From Streptomyces davaonensis JCM 4913 (GTDB lineage Bacteria; Actinomycetota; Actinomycetes; Streptomycetales; Streptomycetaceae), in NCBI RefSeq assembly GCF_000349325.1, contig NC_020504.1, forward strand, positions 7,668,326 to 7,732,325: 64,000 nt of DNA, read 5' to 3'. The notes under the pieces are model-generated. The model saw only the letters and a program-made list of their open reading frames with translations. It was not told the origin of the DNA and ran no database searches. Each line of letters starts with the position of its first letter. Position 1 is the first letter of the stretch. A program made the translations under genes and the position numbers. This document shows, in pieces, positions 16,083-24,758 of the stretch.

Positions 16083-16928
16083 ATGGCTCGGGTGGTCTGC
16101 ATTCACGGGGTCGGCCAGCAGTACGCCGGGGAACGGCAGTTGCACAAGACATGGCACCCCGCGCTGGCGGACGGCCTGCTGCGCGCCGGCACTTCGGCCG
16201 AACTCCCCGCGGACGACATGCGCTGCGTCTTCTACGGCGACCTGTTCCGCCCGCCCGGCCGCACCCTCGCAGTCCAGGACCCTCCCCTCACCGCGGCCGA
16301 CGTCGAAGAGGGCTTCGAGACCGACCTCCTGCTGGCCTTGTGGGCCGAGGCAGCCCGCCAGGACGAGGCGGTCCTGCCCCCCGACGCCCGGACCCTGACC
16401 CGCACCCCCGCCGGCGTCCAGCGCGCCCTCAACGCCCTCAGCCGCTCCCGCTTCTTCGCCGGGATCGCCCTGCGCGGCCTGGTCCTCGACCTCAAGCAGG
16501 TCCGCGCCTACCTGTGCGACCCCGCAGTGAGGGCCGCCGTACAGCAGCGCGTCAGTGCCACCGTGACCGACCGCACCCGGGTCATCGTCGGCCACTCACT
16601 CGGCAGCGTCGTCGCCTACGAGGCGCTGTGCGCCCACCCCGAGTGGCCGGTGCGCGCCTTGCTGACCCTGGGCTCACCACTCGGCATCCGCAACCTCGTC
16701 CACGACCGCCTGCCCGAGCCCGGCGCCTGGCCCGGCGGGGTCGGCGCGTGGACGAACATCGCGGACGAGGGCGATGTGGTGGCCCTGGTGAAGGACCTGC
16801 GCCCGCTGTTCGGCGACCGGGTGGAGTGCCACGTCGTCCACAACGGCAGCGCCGCCCACGACGCGACCCGCTACCTCAGCACCCCGCAGGCGGGCCGGGC
16901 GGTGACCGATGGATGCGGTCTCGACTGA
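16083..16928 (+). CDS. Alpha/beta hydrolase (lipase/esterase-like) partner of the caspase-NACHT protein
   Basis: Serine hydrolase of 281 residues, predicted cytoplasmic. The N-terminus VVCIHGVGQQ is the oxyanion-hole HG motif of lipases and PGAP1-like hydrolases. The nucleophile elbow is GHSLGS with Ser172, followed by LLTLGSPLGIRN. A later NIADEGDVVALV supplies a likely acid, and HVVHNGSAAHDATRYL supplies the likely catalytic His. The start follows GGGGGA at good spacing. The gene overlaps the next gene by 20 bp, which implies coupled translation. By context it is a good candidate for an effector (lipid, ester or peptide cleaving) or modulator of the large caspase-like protein. The substrate is unknown. 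Confidence 0.82.
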   Translation: MARVVCIHGVGQQYAGERQLHKTWHPALADGLLRAGTSAELPADDMRCVFYGDLFRPPGRTLAVQDPPLTAADVEEGFETDLLLALWAEAARQDEAVLPPDARTLTRTPAGVQRALNALSRSRFFAGIALRGLVLDLKQVRAYLCDPAVRAAVQQRVSATVTDRTRVIVGHSLGSVVAYEALCAHPEWPVRALLTLGSPLGIRNLVHDRLPEPGAWPGGVGAWTNIADEGDVVALVKDLRPLFGDRVECHVVHNGSAAHDATRYLSTPQAGRAVTDGCGLD

Positions 16929-19900
16929 GCCGAGCGGCGGGCGCCGCTTCCTGATCGCCACCGCCGTGACGGACGTAACGGCGCACCCCGAGGCGGAACG
17001 CCCCGAACTCGTGGACGACGTAAGGCGGATGGAGGAGCTGTTCCTGGGGGAGCTGGGCTACGCCCGGGCAGCCAAGGTCGGCCTGAACCCGACACGGGAA
17101 CAACTGACGGATGCGCTGCGGGACCTCGCCAAGGCCCCCGACCGCAGACCGGACGACCACGTGGTGCTCTACCTCGCCACCCACGGAGTGACGGCCGAAC
17201 ACAGCGGCCGCCACTACCTGTTGCTGCACGACAGCGACGCCCGCGACTTACGAGGCACCGCCCTGCCCACCGAGGACCTGGTCGCCCACCTCTGGGAGGA
17301 CACCGAGATCGAGCGGCTCCTGGTGCTGATCGACGCCTGCTATGCCGAGGAGGGCGCCGACTCGGCCCTGCGCACCGCGCTGGAGGCCCGCCGCTTCCGG
17401 GAGCCGGTCACCGAGCACGGCAGCACGGGCCTGGTCCTGATCTCCTCGTCCCGCCGCAAGGAGGAGAGCTTCACGGGCGCCCTCTCCGCGGCCTTCGACC
17501 GTGCGGTACGCCGCCAGGCGACGGCGGGCCACGCCCCCGCCCACATCAGCCTCGAACACGTCATGGCCGCGATCCGCGCCGACCCCGAAGTCCCGCGCGC
17601 CCAGCGCCCGGTGTGGTCCCTGACGCACGCCACGGGCGACATCCCCGCGTTCCTCCCCAACCCGCGCCACATCCCCGACGCCGACGGACTGCGCCTTGAG
17701 GAGATCGACCGCATCGTGGCGCTGGGCGCACGGGAGAGGGGCGCCCGGGACCAGGACATGCGCGCCTTCTTCCTCCCGCGTGCCCGGGGGACGGACGTAC
17801 CGACGGAGGACGTCTGGAACTTCACCGGACGCCATGTGGCGATCGCCGACGTGACGCGGTGGCTGGCGCCGGGGCGCGCGGAGGAACGCCTGTGCGTGGT
17901 GACGGGGGACCCCGGCTCGGGGAAGTCCTCCCTGCTCGGCCTGGTCGCGGTCCTGACCGACCCCGCCCGCACCGCGTCGGTACCGCGCGCGGGCCTGCCC
18001 ACCGAACTCCCTGCGCCCGGCACGGTGGACGAACGCATCAACGCCAGTCACCTCTCCACCCGCCAGCTCCTGGACGCCCTGTCGGCGGCGGCGGGCTGCG
18101 CGGCGGAGTCCCTGGGCGCGCTGACGGCGCATCTCCAGACGCGAAGTACACCCTTGGTCGTCCTGATCGACTCCCTGGACGAGGCACTGGCCCCGCACGA
18201 GGTGGTGGACGAACTCCTCACCCCCCTCACCGACCCCGAACGCCGCCTGCCGCTCCGCCTGTTGGTCGGCGCCCGCCCCCATGTCGCACGCCGCCTCCCC
18301 ACGACCGCCCCACGCATCGACCTCGACTCGGAGCGCTACGGGGACCCGGACGCGGTCCGCGCTTATGCCCGCAAGCTGCTGTGTCCACCCGACTCCGCCC
18401 TGTCCGGCACCGACCCCACCCTGCTGGACGCGATCGCCGAAGCCGTCGCCGAGGCGGCGGGCCGCTCCTTCCTGGTTGCCCGGATCACGGCACGCACGAT
18501 CGCGCGCGAGCCGTCACCGCCGGACCCGTCCGACCGTCAGTGGCGCGACGAACTCCCGCGTCTGCCCGGCGAGGCGATGGAACGCGACCTCGCCCAACGC
18601 CTCGGCCCCGAGGCTGCCCGAGCCCGCGACCTCCTCCTCCCTCTCGCCTACGCCCAGGGCGCCGGACTCCCCTGGGCAGGCATCTGGCCCCGCCTCGCCG
18701 CAGCGATCACCGGCCACCCCTACAGCGACGACGACATCGTGTGGCTGCGGGAGGCGGCGGGGTCGTACGTCGTGGAGAGCGTGGAGGACGGGGGGTCGGT
18801 GTACCGGGTGTATCACCGGGCGCTGATCGAGTACTTGCGGGAGGGGCGGGACGCGGAACTGGTTCAGAGGCGGGTGACCGGGTCTCTGCGGGAGGTGGAA
18901 CACCCTTACGTGTGGCGGTACTTGGCGCTGCACGCCGGGGAGGGCGGGGTGCTCGATCCGCTGGTCCAGGAGGCGTGGTTCGTGCTTGGCTCCGAGCCGG
19001 GCCAACTGCTCGCCGCACTGCCGGGGTTGCGTACGGCGGAGGGGCGTCGGGCGGGACAGGCGGTGCGGGACCTGGAAGGGGCGCTGCGGGAGTGGGAGGG
19101 ACGGGGCGCGGATCCTGAGGCGCGGGCCATGCTGCGACTGCACGCGGTGTGCCGGAAGGCGCGAGGGCTGGCGGACTCCTGTGACGTGGGGGAGGGGGCC
19201 CTGCCGTGGCGGGCGCGGTGGGCGGCCTGGAATCCGGAGGAGGGGGCGCGCCAGTATCCGGGGATGACGATCGGGGTGGGCGGGGGGATCGTGGTGCCGT
19301 CCGGGTTCGACGGTCCGCACTTCGTCGATCTGGCGTCGCCGCGCGGAATGACCTGGTTCGATCTGGTCGATGGAAGCGTCAGACGGTTCAGTTGGCAGCA
19401 TGCTGTCACATGGATCACAGGGACCCTTACCGCACCGCCCCAAACGCCCGGCTGTGCAGCGACCTTGTCGACCGAACCCATTCTGGTGGTGGACAAGGGC
19501 AGCCTGCGGACGGCACATCATGGTCGCCTGCTGCACGTGTGGTCGACAGTCGGCCCTGAGACGTGGGTACTGCCGCCGAGTCCGGACTTCGACTCCGAAC
19601 CGGAGCGCCGTGTGCCGGACGCGCCGGAGCAGATAGTGCTGCTCGGGGACGGCACAATCAGCCCCGGCGCGGCGGCTCTGCGGTTCCGTGGCGGACACGT
19701 CCTGGTCCACCGACTCGGCTGGAACGCGCACTATCCGCCACTCACCCGCAGACAACGCCGCTCGCTGTATAGCTGGGAGATCGAGGAGTGGGCGGAGCGG
19801 AGAGGCCGGCTGACAGCGGAGGAGCCGGCCCCCATCGCCCCACAAGGGCCGGGAACCCGTATCACCGCATGTGCCGCGCCTGCCGGACTGCCCTGGATGT

Positions 19901-22323
19901 CACTGCTGCTGGGACAGGCGGACGGCCGTGTCGCCTTGTACGACATCACCACCCGGACCTCGACGGACGAGGTCACCACAGCCCACGAGGGCCGCGTGAC
20001 CCACATCGACCTGGTCACCGGGCACCCCATGGGCCAACTGCTGGTCACCGCGGGAGCCGACGACACCGTCCGGCTGTCCTCCCTCACCACGGGCGCTCCT
20101 GTCCGCACCCTCCTGGCCGCCGGGTTCACCGTCGCCTCACTCGGCGTGCGCCGAGTCGGTCGGCAGTGGATCGTCGCCGTGGTGACGGCCGACGGGCAGT
20201 TGCACCGCATCGACCTGGACAGCGGACGCCCGATCGGACTGCCGCAGCGTGTCGACGCGGGCCCCGATGTCCGGATGACCCTCTTCGACCTGGAAGCGAT
20301 CGCCTGCGTCTCCGTCCAGGGCGACACCCGCGGACTCCAGCTGTACGACCTGGTGACCGGGGAGCGAGTGGGCGGGCAGGTCCAGCGGCACTCGGCCGGC
20401 GCGGTGTGCCGGGCGGGCGGCACGGTCTGTGTCGGTGGCTCGGACGGGATCCTGCGATGGTGGCCCACGGTGCACGCGGCGGACTCGGTCCGGGTCACCG
20501 CGCACGAGGGCCGCGTCCTCGCCCTGGGCGAGATCCACGGACCGTCGGGCGTCCCGGCCCTCGTCAGCGTGGGGGAGGACAACCAGATCCGCTGCTGGGA
20601 CCTCACCAGGCGGCACGAGCTGTGGCGGAGCCGGGTCCTCGAACCCGGTCCCTGGGAGGTGCCGCTGATCAGTTGCGCGACCATCGGCCGCACCTCAGAC
20701 GGCCGTGATTTCGTCGTCACAGGTGAGCACGGGGGAGGTGTGCGGATCCTCCTCCTGCGCGACGGACTGCCGGTCGGCGAGCAGGAGTTCACCGTCGCCG
20801 ACATCGTCACCGCACTGGCCACCGGGCGCGTCCGGGGGCGGGACGTGGTCGTGGCCGGTACCGACTCGGGCCGGATCGTCTGCTGGGACGTCGGCGCGGG
20901 CCGCATGTTCGTGTACGGCCCGCTCCCCGAGTCACCACTGTGGACCTCGGCCCTCGCCCTCGCACCCGACGGCACCGGACGGCTGGCGGTCGGCGGGCTC
21001 GACGGGTCGGTGCGCGCATGGTCGCTGCCGACCTGTCGGCCCCTGGGACCGTCCCGGCCCGCGCACCGGGGCGCCGTGGGGGCGCTGGCGTACACCCCGG
21101 CGGGACTCGTCGGGTTCGGCGCCGATGCCCGCCTGGTCTGCTACGACGACGGCTGGGAGCGCCACATGCCCCGGACCGCTGCCTGTCTGCACGCGGACGA
21201 CGACGGCCTGCTGTGCGGGGACGAGGGCGGACAGGTCTGGTCGCTGCGGGAGACGGCCGAGGGCCGACGGGTGGTGGAGGCGCTGGACGCGGTGCGGCCC
21301 GTGTCCGCGGTCGCGGCGGTACCGTACAACGGCTCTTTCGCGGTCGTCGTGGGTGCGGCGGACGGCTCGGTGCAGGTACGGGACGGGGAGCGGGGCGAGC
21401 TGATCCGCAGGCTGCGGCCCACCGGTGACAGCGCGGTGGAACAACTGGTCTCCGTGGCCCGGCGCTCGCCCGGCGGGGACATCCGCCCCACGCTGTTCGC
21501 CCGCGCCGAGAACGGCTTGCTGGAGTGCTGGGACTTCGGCACCGGCGCCCCGTTCACCTCGGCGGGCAGTCCGCTGGTCACCCCCGTACCCCACTACCAC
21601 CGCGGGGCGCGGCTGGCCGCGTTGCCGGACGGCACTGGTGCGCAGTCGCTGCTTTCTCTCGCGTTGTGGGACGCGGACGTTCCTCGCTTCCTGTATCCAG
21701 ACGGGGACAGATGGCTCTGCGTCCACGACATCGACCGAGGGCCGCTCCCCGACCAGCCGTGCTCGGCCCCCGGTGACGGTCGGACCGAGAAGCCCGAGCT
21801 GCACGCGGTGCGCTGCGATGGTCGTCTCCTGGTCCTGTCACAGGCCGCAGGCCGCGTCGTACGGGTGCTGGACACGACTACCCGGCGCTGGACGGCCGTA
21901 TGGCTACGTCATGAGTCATTGATGAAGGTGTTCGCTCTCGACGCGCCGGGCGGCGCGGAGCTGCTGTTGGTCGGCAGACTCGGAGCAACGGTGGTGCCCT
22001 GGCAGGCCCTGCACGCCCGGTTCACGGCGACGGGTGAACGACCCCCCGTCCGCCACCGGTGGAACCGCCGGACTCCCGCGCCCGAACCGCCCATCACGCA
22101 GGAATACAAGATGCCGCTTCTCGCCCGGCACGCCACCCTGCTCCCCGGCGCCGAGACCTACGCGGTGGCCGACGACTCCGCCCTGGCCGTACTCGGCACC
22201 CGCGACGGCATCGTCCGCTGCACCCTCGACCTCCCCTCCCCCTGCACCGCCCTCACCACCACTCCCACCGGCGACCTGATCGTCGGCACCCGCAACGGCC
22301 CGATCCTCTTCGATCGGCTCTGA
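16909..22323 (+). CDS. Caspase-like protease - NACHT-type NTPase - WD40 beta-propeller protein
   Basis: Large cytoplasmic protein of 1804 residues. Residues 1 to about 250 form a caspase-like (peptidase C14) domain: VVLYLATHG gives catalytic His92 and LLVLIDACYAEEG gives Cys144. Next comes a STAND/NACHT-type P-loop NTPase with Walker A GDPGSGKSS (Lys339) and a Walker B LVVLIDSLDE (Asp421) matching the NACHT hhhDxxDE pattern. A helical/winged-helix section follows to about residue 800. The rest carries many WD40-like repeats (DGRVALYDITT, DNQIRCWDLT, DGSVRAWSLP, GLLECWDFGTG), probably two propellers. The propeller would sense a signal, the NTPase oligomerise, and the protease act, as in NLR-like systems. 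Codon 114 is TTA (17248-17250), so translation should need bldA tRNA. It overlaps the hydrolase gene by 20 bp. Confidence 0.9.
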   Translation: MDAVSTEPSGGRRFLIATAVTDVTAHPEAERPELVDDVRRMEELFLGELGYARAAKVGLNPTREQLTDALRDLAKAPDRRPDDHVVLYLATHGVTAEHSGRHYLLLHDSDARDLRGTALPTEDLVAHLWEDTEIERLLVLIDACYAEEGADSALRTALEARRFREPVTEHGSTGLVLISSSRRKEESFTGALSAAFDRAVRRQATAGHAPAHISLEHVMAAIRADPEVPRAQRPVWSLTHATGDIPAFLPNPRHIPDADGLRLEEIDRIVALGARERGARDQDMRAFFLPRARGTDVPTEDVWNFTGRHVAIADVTRWLAPGRAEERLCVVTGDPGSGKSSLLGLVAVLTDPARTASVPRAGLPTELPAPGTVDERINASHLSTRQLLDALSAAAGCAAESLGALTAHLQTRSTPLVVLIDSLDEALAPHEVVDELLTPLTDPERRLPLRLLVGARPHVARRLPTTAPRIDLDSERYGDPDAVRAYARKLLCPPDSALSGTDPTLLDAIAEAVAEAAGRSFLVARITARTIAREPSPPDPSDRQWRDELPRLPGEAMERDLAQRLGPEAARARDLLLPLAYAQGAGLPWAGIWPRLAAAITGHPYSDDDIVWLREAAGSYVVESVEDGGSVYRVYHRALIEYLREGRDAELVQRRVTGSLREVEHPYVWRYLALHAGEGGVLDPLVQEAWFVLGSEPGQLLAALPGLRTAEGRRAGQAVRDLEGALREWEGRGADPEARAMLRLHAVCRKARGLADSCDVGEGALPWRARWAAWNPEEGARQYPGMTIGVGGGIVVPSGFDGPHFVDLASPRGMTWFDLVDGSVRRFSWQHAVTWITGTLTAPPQTPGCAATLSTEPILVVDKGSLRTAHHGRLLHVWSTVGPETWVLPPSPDFDSEPERRVPDAPEQIVLLGDGTISPGAAALRFRGGHVLVHRLGWNAHYPPLTRRQRRSLYSWEIEEWAERRGRLTAEEPAPIAPQGPGTRITACAAPAGLPWMSLLLGQADGRVALYDITTRTSTDEVTTAHEGRVTHIDLVTGHPMGQLLVTAGADDTVRLSSLTTGAPVRTLLAAGFTVASLGVRRVGRQWIVAVVTADGQLHRIDLDSGRPIGLPQRVDAGPDVRMTLFDLEAIACVSVQGDTRGLQLYDLVTGERVGGQVQRHSAGAVCRAGGTVCVGGSDGILRWWPTVHAADSVRVTAHEGRVLALGEIHGPSGVPALVSVGEDNQIRCWDLTRRHELWRSRVLEPGPWEVPLISCATIGRTSDGRDFVVTGEHGGGVRILLLRDGLPVGEQEFTVADIVTALATGRVRGRDVVVAGTDSGRIVCWDVGAGRMFVYGPLPESPLWTSALALAPDGTGRLAVGGLDGSVRAWSLPTCRPLGPSRPAHRGAVGALAYTPAGLVGFGADARLVCYDDGWERHMPRTAACLHADDDGLLCGDEGGQVWSLRETAEGRRVVEALDAVRPVSAVAAVPYNGSFAVVVGAADGSVQVRDGERGELIRRLRPTGDSAVEQLVSVARRSPGGDIRPTLFARAENGLLECWDFGTGAPFTSAGSPLVTPVPHYHRGARLAALPDGTGAQSLLSLALWDADVPRFLYPDGDRWLCVHDIDRGPLPDQPCSAPGDGRTEKPELHAVRCDGRLLVLSQAAGRVVRVLDTTTRRWTAVWLRHESLMKVFALDAPGGAELLLVGRLGATVVPWQALHARFTATGERPPVRHRWNRRTPAPEPPITQEYKMPLLARHATLLPGAETYAVADDSALAVLGTRDGIVRCTLDLPSPCTALTTTPTGDLIVGTRNGPILFDRL

Positions 22324-22337
22324 CCCCTCGCCTCCAT

Positions 22338-22355
22338 GCATACCGGTCGGTATGC
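22338..22355. promoter_or_regulatory. Palindrome upstream of the molybdopterin oxidoreductase gene
   Basis: GCATACCGGTCGGTATGC has perfect 7-bp arms around GGTC, 38 bp before the GTG start. It resembles TetR-type operators but is four bases shorter than the TACCGACCGGTCGGTA-like sites elsewhere in the window, so it may belong to a different regulator. Confidence 0.6.
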
Positions 22356-22392
22356 TCACCCGAGACAGGCACCGCTGCCCCCGGGAGGACCC

Positions 22393-24624
22393 GTGTCCCG
22401 CACCGCTCTGCGAATCTGCCCCCTGTGCGAGGCCACCTGTGGGCTGACGCTGACCATCGAAGGGACCCGGGTGACCGGAGCCCGAGGTGATCGGGAGGAT
22501 GTGTTCAGCAAGGGGTTCATCTGTCCCAAGGGTGCGTCCTTCGGCGCCGTCGACGGGGATCCCGACCGGCTGCGCGGCCCCCTCGTGCGCAAGGACGGCG
22601 TGCTGCGGGAGGCCACCTGGGAGGAGGCCTTCGACGCCGTCGCCGCCGGGATCAGGCCCGTCGTCGAGCGGTACGGCGCCAACGCCGTCGGTGTCGTCCT
22701 CGGGAACCCCAATGTGCACACCATGGCCGGCGCCCTCTACCCGCCGCTGCTGCTCGGCGGCCTCGGCACCCGCAGCGTCTTCTCCGCCTCCACGGTCGAC
22801 CAGATGCCCAAGCACGTCTCCAGCGGGCTGCTCTTCGGCGACGCCAACGCCATCCCGGTGCCCGATCTCGACCACACCCGGCATCTCCTCCTCATCGGGG
22901 CCAACCCCCTTGAGTCCAACGGCAGTCTGTGCACCGCCCCCGACTTCCCCGGCAAGCTCAGGGCCCTCAAGTCCCGCGGCGGCACGCTCACCGTCATCGA
23001 CCCCCGCCGCACCCGCACCGCCAAGCTCGCCGACCGGCACATCCCGATCCGCCCCGGCGCCGACGCGCTGCTGCTGGCGGCGATGGCGCACGTCCTGTTC
23101 GAGGAAGACCTCGTGAAGCTAGGGGAGTTGGCGCCCCACGTCACCGGGCTCGACGAACTCCGGGCGCAGCTCGGCGACTTCACACCCGACGCCGTGGCAG
23201 CCGCCTGTGACGTCGACGCCGACACCATCCGCACCCTCGCCCGCGAACTCGCCGCCGCCCCCACCGCCGCCGTCTACGCCCGCATCGGCAGCTGCACCGT
23301 CCCGCACGGCACCCTCGCCAGCTGGCTCGTCGATGTGCTCAACATCCTCACCGGCAATCTCGACCGCCCCGGCGGCGCCCTGTTCCCGCAGGCGGCCACC
23401 GACCGCACTCCGCGGCCCGCCGGACCCAGCCACGGCTTCACGCTCGGGCGCTGGCACTCCCGGGTGAGCCGGTACCCCGAGGCCAAGGCCGAGCTGCCGA
23501 TCTCCGCGCTCGCCGAGGAGATCGACACCGCCACCGACGAGGGCGAGCCTGTCCGGGCGCTCATCTCCATCGCCGCCAACCCCGTGCTCTCCACCCCCAA
23601 CGGCGACCGGCTCGACAAGGCGCTGGACTCCCTGGACTTCATGGTCAGCGTCGACCCGTACCTCAACGAGACCTCGCGCCACGCCCACGTCGTCCTGCCC
23701 CCGCCCCCGCCCTCCCAGAGCCCCCACCACGACTTCGCCTTCAACACCCTCGCCGTGCGCAACCAGGCCCGCTACAACCGCCCCGCGGTCCCCCTGGAGC
23801 CCGGCCGGATGGCGGAGACCGAGATCCTGGCCCGGCTGATCCTCGCCGCGACCGGGATGCACGGCGCCGACCCGTCGGCCGTCGACGACATGGTCATCGG
23901 CCAGACCCTCGGCAAGGCGGTCAAGGAGGCGCACTCCCCGGTGCACGGCCGGGACCCGCAGGACCTCGCCGCGCAGCTCTCCGGCGACACCGGCCCCGAG
24001 CGCCGGCTCGACATGATGCTCCGCCTCGGCCCCTACGGCGACGGCTTCGGCGTACGCCCCGACGGACTGAGCCTGGAGCAGCTGCTCGCGCATCCGCACG
24101 GCATCGACCTCGGGCCCCTCAAGCCCCGGCTGCCGCAGCCGCTCAAGACCAGGAGCGGACAGGTCGAGCTGCTCCCGGAGCCGATCGCCGCCGATCTGCC
24201 GCGACTGCGGCAGGCCCTCGCGGAGCGGCCCGACGGGCTGGTCCTCGTCGGCCGCCGCCATCTCCGCTCCAACAACAGCTGGATGCACAACGTGCCCGCC
24301 CTCACCGGCGGCACCAACCGCTGCACCCTGCACATCCACCCCGACGACGCCGAACGCCTCGGCGTACGGGACGGCGCCGCCGTACGGCTGAAGGGGGCCG
24401 GGGGAGAGGTCACCGCGCCCGCGGAGGTCACCGACGCCGTGCGCGCCGGAGTCGTCAGCCTGCCGCACGGCTGGGGCCACGACCGGCCGGGGACCCGGAT
24501 GAGCCATGCGCACAAGGACCCCGGAGTCAACGTCAACCAACTCCTCGACGGCAGCCTGCTCGACCCGCTGTCCGGCAACGCGGTCCTCAACGGAGTGCCC
24601 GTCGACCTCACCCCGCTGACCTGA
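22393..24624 (+). CDS. Molybdopterin-dependent oxidoreductase with [4Fe-4S] domain
   Basis: Protein of 743 residues in the DMSO-reductase/formate-dehydrogenase superfamily. The N-terminus carries the iron-sulfur motif CPLCEATCGL followed by the distal cysteine in GFICPKG. Next come the molybdopterin-guanine-dinucleotide binding regions (HLLLIGANPLESNGS, LTVIDPRRTRTAKLADRHIPIRPGADALLLAAM). The C-terminal MGD-binding domain includes RSNNSWMHNVPALTGG and a PHGWGHDRPG stretch. No twin-arginine signal is present, so it is cytoplasmic. The GTG start (22393) is backed by GGGAGGA. Acceptor subunits are absent nearby. The substrate cannot be told; formate or an organic acid are possibilities. An 18-bp palindrome precedes it. 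Confidence 0.9.
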   Translation: MSRTALRICPLCEATCGLTLTIEGTRVTGARGDREDVFSKGFICPKGASFGAVDGDPDRLRGPLVRKDGVLREATWEEAFDAVAAGIRPVVERYGANAVGVVLGNPNVHTMAGALYPPLLLGGLGTRSVFSASTVDQMPKHVSSGLLFGDANAIPVPDLDHTRHLLLIGANPLESNGSLCTAPDFPGKLRALKSRGGTLTVIDPRRTRTAKLADRHIPIRPGADALLLAAMAHVLFEEDLVKLGELAPHVTGLDELRAQLGDFTPDAVAAACDVDADTIRTLARELAAAPTAAVYARIGSCTVPHGTLASWLVDVLNILTGNLDRPGGALFPQAATDRTPRPAGPSHGFTLGRWHSRVSRYPEAKAELPISALAEEIDTATDEGEPVRALISIAANPVLSTPNGDRLDKALDSLDFMVSVDPYLNETSRHAHVVLPPPPPSQSPHHDFAFNTLAVRNQARYNRPAVPLEPGRMAETEILARLILAATGMHGADPSAVDDMVIGQTLGKAVKEAHSPVHGRDPQDLAAQLSGDTGPERRLDMMLRLGPYGDGFGVRPDGLSLEQLLAHPHGIDLGPLKPRLPQPLKTRSGQVELLPEPIAADLPRLRQALAERPDGLVLVGRRHLRSNNSWMHNVPALTGGTNRCTLHIHPDDAERLGVRDGAAVRLKGAGGEVTAPAEVTDAVRAGVVSLPHGWGHDRPGTRMSHAHKDPGVNVNQLLDGSLLDPLSGNAVLNGVPVDLTPLT

Positions 24625-24660
24625 GCAAAGCTCTGACCTGGAGTTTTGCGCTTATTGCTC
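24623..24660 (+). terminator. Possible terminator hairpin after the molybdopterin oxidoreductase gene
   Basis: GAGCAA (24623-24628) and TTGCTC (24655-24660) are complementary, with partial inner pairing. The left arm begins at the stop codon of the oxidoreductase gene. There is no U-tract, so confidence is low. Confidence 0.35.
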
Positions 24661-24673
24661 GCATGTCAACGTC

Positions 24674-24703
24674 TTGTTAACGCGGCTTGAAGCGACCTAA
24701 CGT
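24674..24703 (+). promoter_or_regulatory. Candidate promoter of the citrate transporter gene
   Basis: TTGTTA (24674-24679) and TAACGT (24698-24703) are separated by 18 bp, a plausible housekeeping -35/-10 pair, about 55 bp before the ATG. Confidence 0.4.
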
Positions 24704-24758
24704 CATCGCACCGCCGGCCCTGGTGGGATGTTCAAGGGCGAACGTTAGGTATCCACTC

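Noticed and set aside
16083..22323. A recently acquired mobile island around the caspase-NACHT locus
   Set aside because: No tRNA, integrase, transposase or flanking repeat is visible and GC-rich codon use resembles its neighbours, so transfer cannot be supported from the sequence alone.
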